A stretch of 64,000 nucleotides of DNA from DATFVA01 sp963771705 (lineage in GTDB: Bacteria > Bacteroidota > Ignavibacteria > Ignavibacteriales > Ignavibacteriaceae). A program made the position numbers and the translations under genes. The notes under the pieces were generated by a model, which ran no database searches, was not told the DNA's origin, and saw nothing but the letters and a program-made list of their open reading frames with translations. Positions within the stretch are counted from its first letter, which is position 1, and each line of letters begins with the position of its first letter. The stretch covers positions 62,001 to 126,000 of the forward strand of contig CAVYUP010000004.1 in the NCBI GenBank assembly GCA_963771705.1, read 5' to 3'. Of this stretch, positions 35,805 to 44,582 are shown in pieces.

Positions 35805-36536
35805 TTATGCACCGGCTCTTTTTATAAAATCAATTATGTCGGGATCCTTTGATTTAAGCAGTTCTTCGGGTGTACCCTCAAAATGAATTTTCCCATTATG
35901 CATCATTGCCACTTTGTCCGCAACATTTTTAACGCTGTATAAGTCGTGAGTAACAACCACTGAAGTGACGCTGATTTTACTGCTGAGTTCCTTAATTAAG
36001 CTATCTATGGAATCAGACATAATAGGGTCGAGGCCGGTTGTAGGTTCATCGTAAAGGATATAGTCGGGACTTGTAACAAGCGCCCTTGCGAGTCCCACTC
36101 TCTTCTTCATTCCCCCCGAAAGCTCCGCAGGCTTAAGGTTGTATATATCCTTAAGACCCACGAGTTCGAGCTTCTCTTTAACTATTCTGTCAATCTCCGA
36201 TTTCTGAAAACCATTCTTAGACTCCACCAGCGGGAGCGCGACATTTTCGTGCACGGTCAGCGAATCGAATAAAGCGGCGCCCTGGAACAGGAAGCCAAAC
36301 ATTTTCCTTAATTCATAGAGATCAGAAACCGTCAGCTCGGAGACCACCTGACCTTCAACCTTCACCCACCCGGAATCAGGCTTAAGGAGTCCTACTATAT
36401 GCTTAATAAGCACGCTCTTACCGCAGCCGCTCCTGCCGATAATTACTGTGGTCTGTCCCTTATCAATCATAAGGTTTACCCCGGAAAGGACTTCCTTATC
36501 TGAAAAACTTTTGTGAAGGTCGTGGATTTCTATCAT
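35805..36536 (-). CDS. ABC transporter ATPase, MlaF-like
   Basis: A 243-residue ATPase with Walker A IGRSGCGKSVLIKHI, Q-loop FLFQGAALFDSL, signature LSGGMKKRVGLARAL, Walker B YILYDEPTTGLDP and switch His in VVVTHDL. The LFDSLTVHENVALPL context is that of MlaF/Ttg2A, the ATPase of lipid-trafficking MCE systems. I take the ATG at 36536; a TTG three codons earlier is less likely. No MlaE permease or MlaD (MCE) gene is adjacent, so its partners must be encoded elsewhere. It stands divergent from the barrel-SppA gene. Confidence 0.85.
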   Translation of the reverse strand: MIEIHDLHKSFSDKEVLSGVNLMIDKGQTTVIIGRSGCGKSVLIKHIVGLLKPDSGWVKVEGQVVSELTVSDLYELRKMFGFLFQGAALFDSLTVHENVALPLVESKNGFQKSEIDRIVKEKLELVGLKDIYNLKPAELSGGMKKRVGLARALVTSPDYILYDEPTTGLDPIMSDSIDSLIKELSSKISVTSVVVTHDLYSVKNVADKVAMMHNGKIHFEGTPEELLKSKDPDIIDFIKRAGA

Positions 36537-36663
36537 AACATACAATCAAATTGAAGCATAAAAATACCGAAAATTTACATTAGATTAATGGACAGGATAC
36601 ATCTGATTTTATGTCATTTAAAATCTTCATAGTTTAAAGTGAGGAAAATAAACGAGGTTAAGA

Positions 36664-39090
36664 ATGAAAAAGAGCGCAATACTTATTCTGTTCCTTTCGG
36701 TATTTTTTCAAAGCGGACTATGCCAGTCATCTTCACCGTCATATTATCTCCAGGATGAATTCGGGATAGCCTCTCCGGGGGCGTATAAATACGGGTTATA
36801 CGGATACGTTAATCCCGCGCTTCTCTCGATGGTGGAGCAGCCCGATCTTTATTTTGCTTTCAGCGATGAGAGAGGGAGATGGAACGATTTCAACCACTAC
36901 GGGATTTTCACTGCTTTTCCTCATTTAGGATTCGGGTTAGTGAACACAAAATTCAATTCTTTATCTGTAACCGACTACAAAATCTCCACAGGATTCGGCA
37001 GCGACGCTTTCAGTGTGGGCTTCGGCTACAGCTGGTCGTCCGGTGATCTTAACGCGTTCAACCGATCTGATTTCTTCACTATAGGCACGATCTACCGTCC
37101 GCTCAAATATGCCTCGCTGGGTATCATCGGGAACCTGTCTACTTCGAATTATAACGAGGGAGCACTGGATCTTGCAGTAAGACCCTTCGGAAATGAAATC
37201 CTCACTCTTTTTGCCGATTATGTTTTCGGAAACGGAAAATCAGAGGATGATCTGAAATGGAGTCTGGGAGCGGCCGCCGAACTGCTTCCCGGCATAAGGA
37301 TTACCGAAAGGTATTTCTCCAATCATTTTTTCAACCTTGGAATAGGATTAAGTTTCGGAAGGATAGGACTTACCAGTGAGAGCCATTTTTCAAAAGACGG
37401 CACGTACGGTTATAACACGTACGGTATAAGGGTGGGGGCATACGACAGAAATATCATTCACACCCTGGAATCAAAAGAAGATTACGTTAATCTCGATCTG
37501 CTCGGAGGAATGAAATACCAGCGATATAAATTATTCGATAATTCGAACACACTCTATAATACTCTTAACGAAATTGATGCCGCGGCAGATGACAATACCG
37601 TAGCAGGCATAGTAATAAACCTTTCGGGGATGGAGATCAACAGAGAGATGATCTGGGAGTTAAGAAATAAGCTTGAAAAATTCAGGGAGAAGGGAAAAAA
37701 AATAATCATTTACCTTGACCGGGTGAATATTGACGGATACTATCTTGCCTCCGCTGCTGATAAAATTATTATGAATCCCCAGGGCACCATTACGCTCGAA
37801 GGTTATATCTGGGGGCGGCAGTATTACACAAACCTGCTGGAGGAGCTGGGGGTCGGATTTACCGAATTAAGGTATTTCAAATTTAAGTCGGCCATGGAAA
37901 CCTTCTCGCGCACAAATATGAGCGAAGCCGACAGCATCCAGTGGAAGGCGATTATCGATTCATATTACGGTGTTACCAAAGACGGTATCTGCAGAAGCAG
38001 GAATATAATGCCGGACGAATTCGACGATCTTGTAAACGAGACCGCTCTGTTCCTTCCTTCCTCGGCCTTAAGGAACAACCTTGTAGACACCCTCGCGAGG
38101 TGGGAGAATATAAATGAGATAATTAAAGGCTACGCAGGCAAAGATAAAAAAATGGTATCCCCCGGCTCGCTGGCTGAGTTTCAGCTTCCGGATGACAATT
38201 ACTGGGGGAAGAAACCTGAGATTGCTGTTGTGTATGCGATCGGTGTGTGTGCAATGGATAATGGGATCAATGCAAGGAATCTTGTTAAAGTTGTTGAAGC
38301 CGTATCTAACGATCCGAATGTAAAGGGGGTAGTATTAAGGGTGGATTCACCGGGAGGAGACGGTATGGCCTCTGATATAGTAGCGGAAGCCGTAAAAGAA
38401 TGCAAGAAGAAAAAACCTGTAATAGTTTCACAAGGATACGTGGCAGGATCAGGAGGATACTGGCTATCTATGTACGGCGACGAGATTATTGCGGCTCCCA
38501 CCACCATAACAGGATCTATCGGGGTAATAGGAGGATGGTACTACAATAAAACGCTCAAGCAGGACATAGGAGTATCGACTGATCTGGTGCAGATAGGAAA
38601 GCATGCTGATCTGCCGTTCGGAATGAGAGTTCCTTTCATCGGCGTATCTCTGCCCGACAGGGATCTTACAGAAGATGAGCTGAACAAGGCAGAGAATATG
38701 ATAAGAGAAACCTACAGGGATTTTGTCGGCAAGGTTGCAGAGGGAAGGAATATGGAATACGACAGAGTTAAGGAAATTGCGCAGGGAAGGGTATGGTCTG
38801 GTATGGACGGGAAGAGAATAAATCTTGTTGACAAGATAGGGGGGTTATATGACGCAATCAATGAAACGGTGAATAAAGCAGGACTAAAGGGATGTGAGTA
38901 CGATATTAAAGAGTACCCTGAAGCGCCGTGGTTCAACTTCAGTTCTCTTGTACCGAATATTTTCGGTATAAATACGCAGGATGACACTATGCTCGATCAC
39001 CTGTTATTCCGGCTGAAGTACAACGGACTTCCTCTTTATATGCTGCCGCTTGAGGATATGATATACAATTTTCCTATGGAAAGTTATTAA
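36664..39090 (+). CDS. SppA-type signal peptide peptidase fused to an N-terminal barrel-like domain
   Basis: An 808-residue protein. After a signal peptide ending near Cys20-Gln21, residues 25-260 are beta-rich with membrane-barrel character (FGLVNTKFNSL, VGFGYSWSSG, NLGIGLSFGRIGL). From about 290 two S49 domains follow: the N-terminal one gives general-base Lys408 (KFKSAMETFSR) and the C-terminal one nucleophile Ser596 (VAGSGGYWLS) and TGSIGVIGG. Their spacing, 188 residues, resembles that in E. coli SppA (200). Classical SppA is anchored in the inner membrane by one helix; here no such anchor is seen, so the peptidase may be attached to the outer membrane with its active site in the periplasm. 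GAGG precedes the ATG. Confidence 0.85.
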   Translation: MKKSAILILFLSVFFQSGLCQSSSPSYYLQDEFGIASPGAYKYGLYGYVNPALLSMVEQPDLYFAFSDERGRWNDFNHYGIFTAFPHLGFGLVNTKFNSLSVTDYKISTGFGSDAFSVGFGYSWSSGDLNAFNRSDFFTIGTIYRPLKYASLGIIGNLSTSNYNEGALDLAVRPFGNEILTLFADYVFGNGKSEDDLKWSLGAAAELLPGIRITERYFSNHFFNLGIGLSFGRIGLTSESHFSKDGTYGYNTYGIRVGAYDRNIIHTLESKEDYVNLDLLGGMKYQRYKLFDNSNTLYNTLNEIDAAADDNTVAGIVINLSGMEINREMIWELRNKLEKFREKGKKIIIYLDRVNIDGYYLASAADKIIMNPQGTITLEGYIWGRQYYTNLLEELGVGFTELRYFKFKSAMETFSRTNMSEADSIQWKAIIDSYYGVTKDGICRSRNIMPDEFDDLVNETALFLPSSALRNNLVDTLARWENINEIIKGYAGKDKKMVSPGSLAEFQLPDDNYWGKKPEIAVVYAIGVCAMDNGINARNLVKVVEAVSNDPNVKGVVLRVDSPGGDGMASDIVAEAVKECKKKKPVIVSQGYVAGSGGYWLSMYGDEIIAAPTTITGSIGVIGGWYYNKTLKQDIGVSTDLVQIGKHADLPFGMRVPFIGVSLPDRDLTEDELNKAENMIRETYRDFVGKVAEGRNMEYDRVKEIAQGRVWSGMDGKRINLVDKIGGLYDAINETVNKAGLKGCEYDIKEYPEAPWFNFSSLVPNIFGINTQDDTMLDHLLFRLKYNGLPLYMLPLEDMIYNFPMESY

Positions 39091-39160
39091 GAATTATATT
39101 GTTGAGACTCCGAAACAATCCTGGAATGAGTCCAGGATAAAGTTCAGGGCGACAATATCC

Positions 39161-39577
39161 TTATTCAGTATTCTTAACCGAGGACTTTGTAACCTTCGTG
39201 TTGAAACTGCTGTCGGCAAGGTGGATCTCAACCTTTGAGCCATCGAATACATCGTCGGAAAGCTGCATAGCAAGGATCTCCGCATAGCTCTGATACTGAT
39301 CGCTGTTTATCATCTCCGGAGGGACACTAAGACTTATTTCATAAGTGCTGTCTGTTTTAGTAAGTCTTGCCTTATTAACTTCATCATTGAAAATAGCGCA
39401 CTGGTTTATATAATTGCCGAGACTTTCTACCTTATCGCCCGATACTGTCTGGTCATAATAGAGATTCCCGTTATTTAGCTGCTTCTTCTCATATTTATCG
39501 CTGCTGCAGCTGTATAAGAAAAGAAGTGAAAATACAAACGCGGCTGAGATAGAGAAATACGACTTATAATTTTTCAT
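39161..39577 (-). CDS. Lipoprotein of unknown function
   Basis: A 138-residue protein with lipobox FLYSC (Cys24) after a hydrophobic signal, then SSDKYEKKQ and a mixed domain with no family I recognise. It is monocistronic, divergent from the POT gene (264 bases) and convergent with the SppA gene. Confidence 0.7.
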   Translation of the reverse strand: MKNYKSYFSISAAFVFSLLFLYSCSSDKYEKKQLNNGNLYYDQTVSGDKVESLGNYINQCAIFNDEVNKARLTKTDSTYEISLSVPPEMINSDQYQSYAEILAMQLSDDVFDGSKVEIHLADSSFNTKVTKSSVKNTE

Positions 39578-39732
39578 TGCCTCCCTCTCGACTTTTTGAT
39601 GGTAATAAAACGAAGTAAAGAATGCTAAAAATTAGATAATGCGCCGCAATATGACTGTGATATTACGCTCATTGTTCAGAATTCCTGCTAATCTACGCCG
39701 TTCTGAAAAAATAAAAAGAATTCAAAAAAAAT

Positions 39733-39762
39733 TTGTTACTAACAAGAATCTTTTTGTATAAT
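39733..39762 (+). promoter_or_regulatory. Sigma-70-like promoter for the peptide transporter
   Basis: TTGTTA (39733-39738), an 18-base spacer, then TATAAT (39757-39762), about 75 bases before the ATG at 39841. Confidence 0.5.
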
Positions 39763-39840
39763 TCGAAAAGCAGATTTTAAATGCTCAGTGGAGAGAAAAG
39801 ACATATCCTATAAATTCCCTAAAAGATAAACGGAGGCCAG

Positions 39841-41343
39841 ATGTTTAAAGGACATCCAAAAGGACTATATGTACTCTTTTTTACAGAAATGTGGGAGCGT
39901 TTCGGTTTTTACACGATGCTCGCAATATTTGTTTATTATTTAAGCGAAAATTTCGGCTGGGACGCCGCTACCGTTACCAACGTTTACGGAATATTTATCG
40001 CTTTTGTGTATTTCACGCCTATCCTTGGAGGCTGGATAGCCGATAATGTACTCGGTTACGGTAAGACTATAATTATAGGGGCCGTAACAATGTGCATAGG
40101 GTACGGACTTATGGCCGTTCCTACAGATACGCCTTTCCTTCTTTATATAGCCCTGGCCGTTGTATGCATAGGCAACGGAATGTTTAAGGCAAACATTTCC
40201 GTACTTGTAGGCAACCTTTATGCTCACTCCTCCGGATCCCTGAAAGACGCAGGCTACAATATTTTCTATATGGGAATAAACATCGGCGCATTCTACGCTC
40301 CATTTGCCGCCGCGGGTGTAAGGCAGTTCTTTATGGAGAACTTCGGAACAACACTGGCGCATGGATACAATGCAGTGTTTGCAGTAGCCTCAGCGGGAAT
40401 GATCGTTTCGCTGCTGGTATTTACGATTTTCAGAAAGCATTACGCAGACGCAGATTATCAGTCGAAGCTCAAACCCAACGCTGACAAAGACGTCAGTCTC
40501 ACAAAAGCGCAGGAAAAAGAAAGAGTTATTGCTCTCCTTACCATCTTCGCGATTGTAATCTTCTTCTGGATGGCCTTCCATCAGAACGGCGCGGCCCTCT
40601 CGCTATTCGCAAGGGACTATACGTTCAGCAGTGTTCACAAATTCACATATATTCTATTTGATGTAGTAGGGCTCCATGCCGTTCTTGCCGTAATACTGGG
40701 AGCCGCTGTTGCTTTTAATAAGAAGACTTCGGTAAAGACAAAAGGGATCGGGAGTTTTTTTGTGCTGATAGGACTGCTTGTAATCATTTATAAACTAAAC
40801 AATCTCCCCGATACCAATTCAATTGCTCCCGAGCAGTTCCAGTCATTCAACCCGATGTTCATCGTACTGCTTACCCCGGTAATTGTGGGGTATTTTGCCT
40901 GGCTGAACAGGAAAGGGAAGGAGCCTTCATCGCCCGCCAAGATCGGGATAGGAATGCTGATAACAGCGCTGGCCTATATGGTTATGGTTATCGCTTCAAC
41001 GGGACTGCCTCCTGTTTACTCTATCAGCGGAGGCACTTCTCCCGTAACCGTTTCGCCATTCTGGCTGATAGGGACGTACTTTACACTTACGCTGGCTGAG
41101 CTGCACTTAAGTCCCATGGGGCTCTCTTTCGTTTCCAAGGTAGCCCCTCCAAAAATGAAAGGGCTGCTGATGGGAGGGTGGTTCGGCGCCACGGCGGTAG
41201 GAAATTACCTGTCGGGTTTCGTAGGCCGGTTCTACCAGAACTGGGAGCTGTGGCAGTTCTTCCTGCTGCTGGTAGTTACGTCGTTAATTGCCGCGGGGCT
41301 GGTAGTAATATTTCTGAAGAGGCTGAAGACCGCAACGCAGTAG
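39841..41343 (+). CDS. Proton-dependent oligopeptide transporter (POT/PTR2)
   Basis: A 500-residue inner-membrane carrier with about twelve to fourteen helices. The E-x-x-E-R-F type motif of POT proteins is seen at once (FFTEMWERFGFYTMLAIFVY), followed by the PTR2 block TPILGGWIADNVLGYGKTI and, later, NIFYMGINIGAFYAP. It imports di- and tripeptides with protons, which fits the peptidase-rich setting. CGGAGG precedes the ATG. It is monocistronic. Confidence 0.93.
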   Translation: MFKGHPKGLYVLFFTEMWERFGFYTMLAIFVYYLSENFGWDAATVTNVYGIFIAFVYFTPILGGWIADNVLGYGKTIIIGAVTMCIGYGLMAVPTDTPFLLYIALAVVCIGNGMFKANISVLVGNLYAHSSGSLKDAGYNIFYMGINIGAFYAPFAAAGVRQFFMENFGTTLAHGYNAVFAVASAGMIVSLLVFTIFRKHYADADYQSKLKPNADKDVSLTKAQEKERVIALLTIFAIVIFFWMAFHQNGAALSLFARDYTFSSVHKFTYILFDVVGLHAVLAVILGAAVAFNKKTSVKTKGIGSFFVLIGLLVIIYKLNNLPDTNSIAPEQFQSFNPMFIVLLTPVIVGYFAWLNRKGKEPSSPAKIGIGMLITALAYMVMVIASTGLPPVYSISGGTSPVTVSPFWLIGTYFTLTLAELHLSPMGLSFVSKVAPPKMKGLLMGGWFGATAVGNYLSGFVGRFYQNWELWQFFLLLVVTSLIAAGLVVIFLKRLKTATQ

Positions 41344-41424
41344 AAAGAGGGAAGAATACAGAAGGAAAGTCAGACTGTCCGTCGGTAAAACCGACGGCAA
41401 AGCGGTTAAAACCGAGAGCAAAGG

Positions 41425-41784
41425 TTAAATTTTCTCAGGGTTGGGGACGGTCATCTCATTTTGAATGTTGCCGGTATTAAGCGTACCGGCAGGTTCAAAC
41501 ATCATCAGGTGGACTTCCTCTTCAGCAGAAGGCTTATGCTCAATGCCTTTAGGAACAATAAAGAATTCGCCTTCATTCAGCTGGACAGTCTTTTCCTTAA
41601 GATGAATTTTCAACTTTCCCTTAATAACCATGAACAACTCATCCTCATTTTCGTGAAGATGCCAGGCGAAGGAACCCTTAACCCTAGCGATCTTAACATG
41701 CTGGCCGTTAAGCTCACCGATTATTTTAGGCTGCCAGTATTCAGCAACCGCAGAAAACTTTTCCTCAAGGTTAACCTTATTCAT
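41425..41784 (-). CDS. Cupin domain protein
   Basis: A 119-residue small beta-barrel protein. Cupin motif 1 is WHLHENEDELFMVIKGKL with metal ligands His, His and Glu; motif 2 is FFIVPKGIEHKP with a His. Function is open (isomerase, dioxygenase or sensor). The ATG at 41784 overlaps the DinB-like stop codon (ATGAATAA), which indicates translational coupling; it is the last gene of the five-gene operon from 43940. Confidence 0.82.
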   Translation of the reverse strand: MNKVNLEEKFSAVAEYWQPKIIGELNGQHVKIARVKGSFAWHLHENEDELFMVIKGKLKIHLKEKTVQLNEGEFFIVPKGIEHKPSAEEEVHLMMFEPAGTLNTGNIQNEMTVPNPEKI

Positions 41785-42235
41785 TTGGAACACTTTCAAT
41801 TAATCTTCTGTGATAGTTTATCTGTCCCAGGTGGTAATCGAAATGATTCGCGATATGAATGAGCGTAAAACCATACTCCCTTACCTTTCCGCCGGACTTT
41901 TCAGGAAAAGTTTTATTCATATCCGCGTCATCAAGTTTCGGGAGAGATTTTTTAACCACCTCAATCACCGCATCGATCCTGTTATTCAATTCATCCCTAA
42001 GGATGTTTTTATCGGCAAATTCCGCCTGACGATCTCTTTTATATCCCGTTCCGCCGATCAGGTGACCTACGTAGTGGTTCACATTTCCCAGGAGATGGAG
42101 GCACAGGTTTCCGGCAGAATTCGCAATACCCGCCTTTACAATCCAGAGATCACCTTCATCCTTATACAGGTTTATCTCCGTTTTCAGTTTATTAAGCTCA
42201 GTTTCAAAAATTTCCATCAACCAGCCTGATATCAT
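41777..42235 (-). CDS. DinB/DUF1572-like metal-binding protein
   Basis: A 152-residue four-helix-bundle protein. Candidate metal-binding His residues are in HLLGNVNHYVGHLIG and in IHIANHFDYHLGQINYHRR, the spacing of the DinB/YfiT superfamily (DUF1572 branch), whose members include thiol-dependent transferases such as those using bacillithiol. AAAGGAG lies six bases before the ATG. It overlaps the cupin gene by eight bases and follows the GNAT gene by 11. Confidence 0.8.
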   Translation of the reverse strand: MISGWLMEIFETELNKLKTEINLYKDEGDLWIVKAGIANSAGNLCLHLLGNVNHYVGHLIGGTGYKRDRQAEFADKNILRDELNNRIDAVIEVVKKSLPKLDDADMNKTFPEKSGGKVREYGFTLIHIANHFDYHLGQINYHRRLIESVPNE

Positions 42236-42246
42236 ATCATACTCCT

Positions 42247-42774
42247 TTATTTTGTTATTGCATAGAGGCGGACATCGATAAAATCTCCGTCCTTTATATA
42301 ATATTTTTTCAAAGTACCCTCATATTCAAACCCACATTTCTCAAGCACACGGCAGGAAGAGAGATTATGTTCGAAGACAGTAGCTTCAATCCTCCTGAGG
42401 TGAAGCGAGTCGAAGCCATACTGGCAGAAGCTCCTTACCACCCTGCTCATAATCCCCTTATTCCAGTAATTCCTTGCAAGCCAGTAGCCCAGTTCATCCT
42501 TATGAGAAGCAGGGCCGTACTTCATATGGTAGCTGATACCGCCGATAAGCTTTTTATCGCTGGTTCTTATAGCAAAATTAAGATTCATTCCCGATTTCTT
42601 TTTAGACTCACTCACGAAGCGTATCCACCAGTCAGCATCTTTAGCGGTATAAGGAAAAGGAAGGCGCAGAGTATTATTATAGATCTCCCTGTCGGACAGG
42701 AAGCGGATCAGGCTATCCTTATCCTTTTTAACAGGGTCATCAAGGTAGATATTTTCATCAACTAATATTTTCAT
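42247..42774 (-). CDS. GNAT acetyltransferase, RimJ/RimL-like
   Basis: A 175-residue acetyl-CoA-dependent N-acetyltransferase. GYWLARNYWNKGIMSRVVRS is motif A with the acetyl-CoA loop, followed by LRRIEATVFEHNLSSCRVLE and KCGFEYEGTLKKYYIKDG, typical of the ribosomal-protein acetyltransferase branch (RimJ/RimL/YdaF). The substrate is not predictable. It belongs to the minus operon between PIG-L and DinB-like genes. Confidence 0.87.
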   Translation of the reverse strand: MKILVDENIYLDDPVKKDKDSLIRFLSDREIYNNTLRLPFPYTAKDADWWIRFVSESKKKSGMNLNFAIRTSDKKLIGGISYHMKYGPASHKDELGYWLARNYWNKGIMSRVVRSFCQYGFDSLHLRRIEATVFEHNLSSCRVLEKCGFEYEGTLKKYYIKDGDFIDVRLYAITK

Positions 42775-42796
42775 AAAAGGACGAACGAAACTTAAC

Positions 42797-43519
42797 TCAC
42801 AAATTATCAGTTAATTTAGCAAGAGGCGGATCAAAGTCCTCATTAAAAAACTCGAACGGGATCTCACCGCCGATCTTCTTGACAACACCCGATTCCTCAA
42901 TAGTGCTTTTATACGTCTCATAGCAGCTCAGAGAATCCTTCATAGCCTGGATCATGTCATCATCAAGCTTCACAACGCAGTCGATTAATTCAGGAGGCGA
43001 CTGTTTAAGGACGAACATATCGCCCTGCCAGGGAGAGAAGCCTTTATCCACGATAGTATTAAAAGCCAGTCTTTTCAGATAATCGCAGCCGGAATCCCTG
43101 AGCTCCAGAAAGACGCGCTTAACAACAGCGTGCGCAACAAGGTGATCGGGAAAACCGCTTACTCCATGCACCGGATAAGAGACGATGACATCGGGCTTAA
43201 TCTTTTCTATATGATCCTTCACAACTTTCTCGATTTCGCGGGGATCCATTTCAGGCAGGCCGCTGTCGGGCAGATCAAGAACGAGCATTCCGTTAAGGTT
43301 AAGCGTTTCCTTAACCTTCAACATCTCCTTGAACCTTATTTCACCCATCTCAGCCACACCAACATCAAGTTTAAACCTCTGTTTAGTAGCGCCGCCGCGG
43401 GTAAGAGTTAAAAGATAAACCTCGTGACCCTCTTTCAGCTGGTCGTACATAACAGCCGCGGGACCGAAAGACTCATCATCCGGATGAGGGTATATATACA
43501 ATATTTTAAATTTACTCAT
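42797..43519 (-). CDS. PIG-L/LmbE family N-deacetylase
   Basis: A 240-residue zinc enzyme with metal-binding HPDDE (residues 12-16), VYLLTLTRGGATKQRF and the distal PVHGVSGFPDHLVAHAVV His motif. Family members deacetylate GlcNAc-linked compounds, including BshB in bacillithiol synthesis. A DinB-like gene in the same operon makes a thiol-related role tempting, but no bshA/bshC is visible here, so only family level is secure. The start is one base from the lipoprotein stop. Confidence 0.88.
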   Translation of the reverse strand: MSKFKILYIYPHPDDESFGPAAVMYDQLKEGHEVYLLTLTRGGATKQRFKLDVGVAEMGEIRFKEMLKVKETLNLNGMLVLDLPDSGLPEMDPREIEKVVKDHIEKIKPDVIVSYPVHGVSGFPDHLVAHAVVKRVFLELRDSGCDYLKRLAFNTIVDKGFSPWQGDMFVLKQSPPELIDCVVKLDDDMIQAMKDSLSCYETYKSTIEESGVVKKIGGEIPFEFFNEDFDPPLAKLTDNL

Positions 43520-43520
43520 G

Positions 43521-43940
43521 TCAGTTCAGGTAATCGATTTTCTTTATCTGAGTATCATAGATCTTCCACTCGCCGTCAGTCCTATGCAGTATATGGATAC
43601 CCTCAATCCTGTTATCCCTGAACGTAGGGCCTTTTTCCTTCTTAGTAATCTGCACAAACTGAACCTTCGCCTCATCGTCCTTCAGTTCAATCACCTTAAG
43701 ATCCTTCACCTGGTAATTAAGGTCGTACGTACTAAAAATGGTATTCATCATCTGCCCAAGGTGGTCGTAGTTTTTATTCTCCCTATCCATCGTACTAATA
43801 TAGGCGGCAACATCCTCATCATTACCCGCCTGTGTATTTTTCATAATGATATCTTTAACAGCCTGTTCCTCGCCGCTCCTATCGGAACCGCAGCCGTTCA
43901 ACAATAAAAATGACACAAACAAAAGAAACGCATACTTCAT
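43521..43940 (-). CDS. Lipoprotein with NTF2-like domain
   Basis: A 139-residue exported protein with lipobox LLLNGCGSD (Cys17). The rest (VKDIIMKNTQAGNDEDVAAY, IHILHRTDGEWKIYDTQIKK) has the helix-cone and final strands of NTF2-like/SnoaL proteins. Function is unknown. It is first in the five-gene minus operon. Confidence 0.72.
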   Translation of the reverse strand: MKYAFLLFVSFLLLNGCGSDRSGEEQAVKDIIMKNTQAGNDEDVAAYISTMDRENKNYDHLGQMMNTIFSTYDLNYQVKDLKVIELKDDEAKVQFVQITKKEKGPTFRDNRIEGIHILHRTDGEWKIYDTQIKKIDYLN

Positions 43941-44001
43941 TAGATTCTCCTTGCCTGGATTTATAATAATTACTTCAGCAATTAATTTAACACAAATAAA
44001 A

Positions 44002-44034
44002 AAAGCCGCAAAGTCTAAAATCCTTTACGGCTTT
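44002..44034 (-). terminator. Minus-strand terminator upstream of the lipoprotein operon
   Basis: AAAGCCG / CGGCTTT (44002-44008, 44028-44034) with an inner AAAG/CTTT pair; on the minus strand it runs into TTTTTTTATTTG. Confidence 0.65.
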
Positions 44035-44236
44035 ATTATGATTCCCATTAGCGGAATTACACGATATCCTAACCTATTCACACGAATCTTCTGATAACCA
44101 TAAAAGCAGGAACCACAAACCCGTCATAATCAGGAACAATATTATTACAACACTAAGCACCGGCAGCCGGAGAAACAATGTCGTCCGTCAAACCACCGTA
44201 ACAGCAATTAGACGCGTGAGCAGGGAGAATGGTTTA

Positions 44237-44264
44237 AAAAAAGAATGCCGCTGATATCAGCGGC
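44237..44264 (-). terminator. Perfect 18-base palindrome, probable terminator of the lamin-tail gene
   Basis: GCCGCTGATATCAGCGGC (44247-44264) is fully self-complementary. On the minus strand it is followed by ATTC and seven T, so it would end transcripts from the gene at 44583-49232. Confidence 0.65.
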
Positions 44265-44582
44265 CTGGAAAAAGGATAATGACTCTGTGATTTAGCTTTC
44301 ATAATTTCGTATCATTACATAATCAAACGTGTCACTAACTTAAGCATCGCAGCCAGAATCATTTCATATTTTATTATCTGCCATATACAACGCAATCGTT
44401 ATGCCATTTTACTTTCGGAGCAAAAACAAAGTTCCCGGAGGATTTAAGTGACGATATGTGACTCCTAAACGAAGCCCTTTCGGAGGGTACGAAAAATCTG
44501 CAACCTTTCCGCCTATCGAACAGCTCACCTGCTGTCCTACTGACTACACACAAGGAAGTGATACAGAACAAGCGTTGGAGAA

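Larger units (their letters stand above)
43941..44582. other. 640-base spacer with hairpins, no supported gene
   Basis: Short frames on both strands (44374-44586, 44458-44670) have no RBS, motif or composition in their favour. On the minus strand a frame reading SCSIGGKVADF, then KGLRLGVTYRHLNPPG, just downstream of the large gene could be a decayed gene end, but I cannot identify it. Two terminator hairpins are listed separately. Confidence 0.5.

Noticed and set aside
34813..36536. A toxin-antitoxin or defence island near the doubtful gene at 35400
   Set aside because: Neighbours are housekeeping genes and the small frame has no toxin or antitoxin motif.
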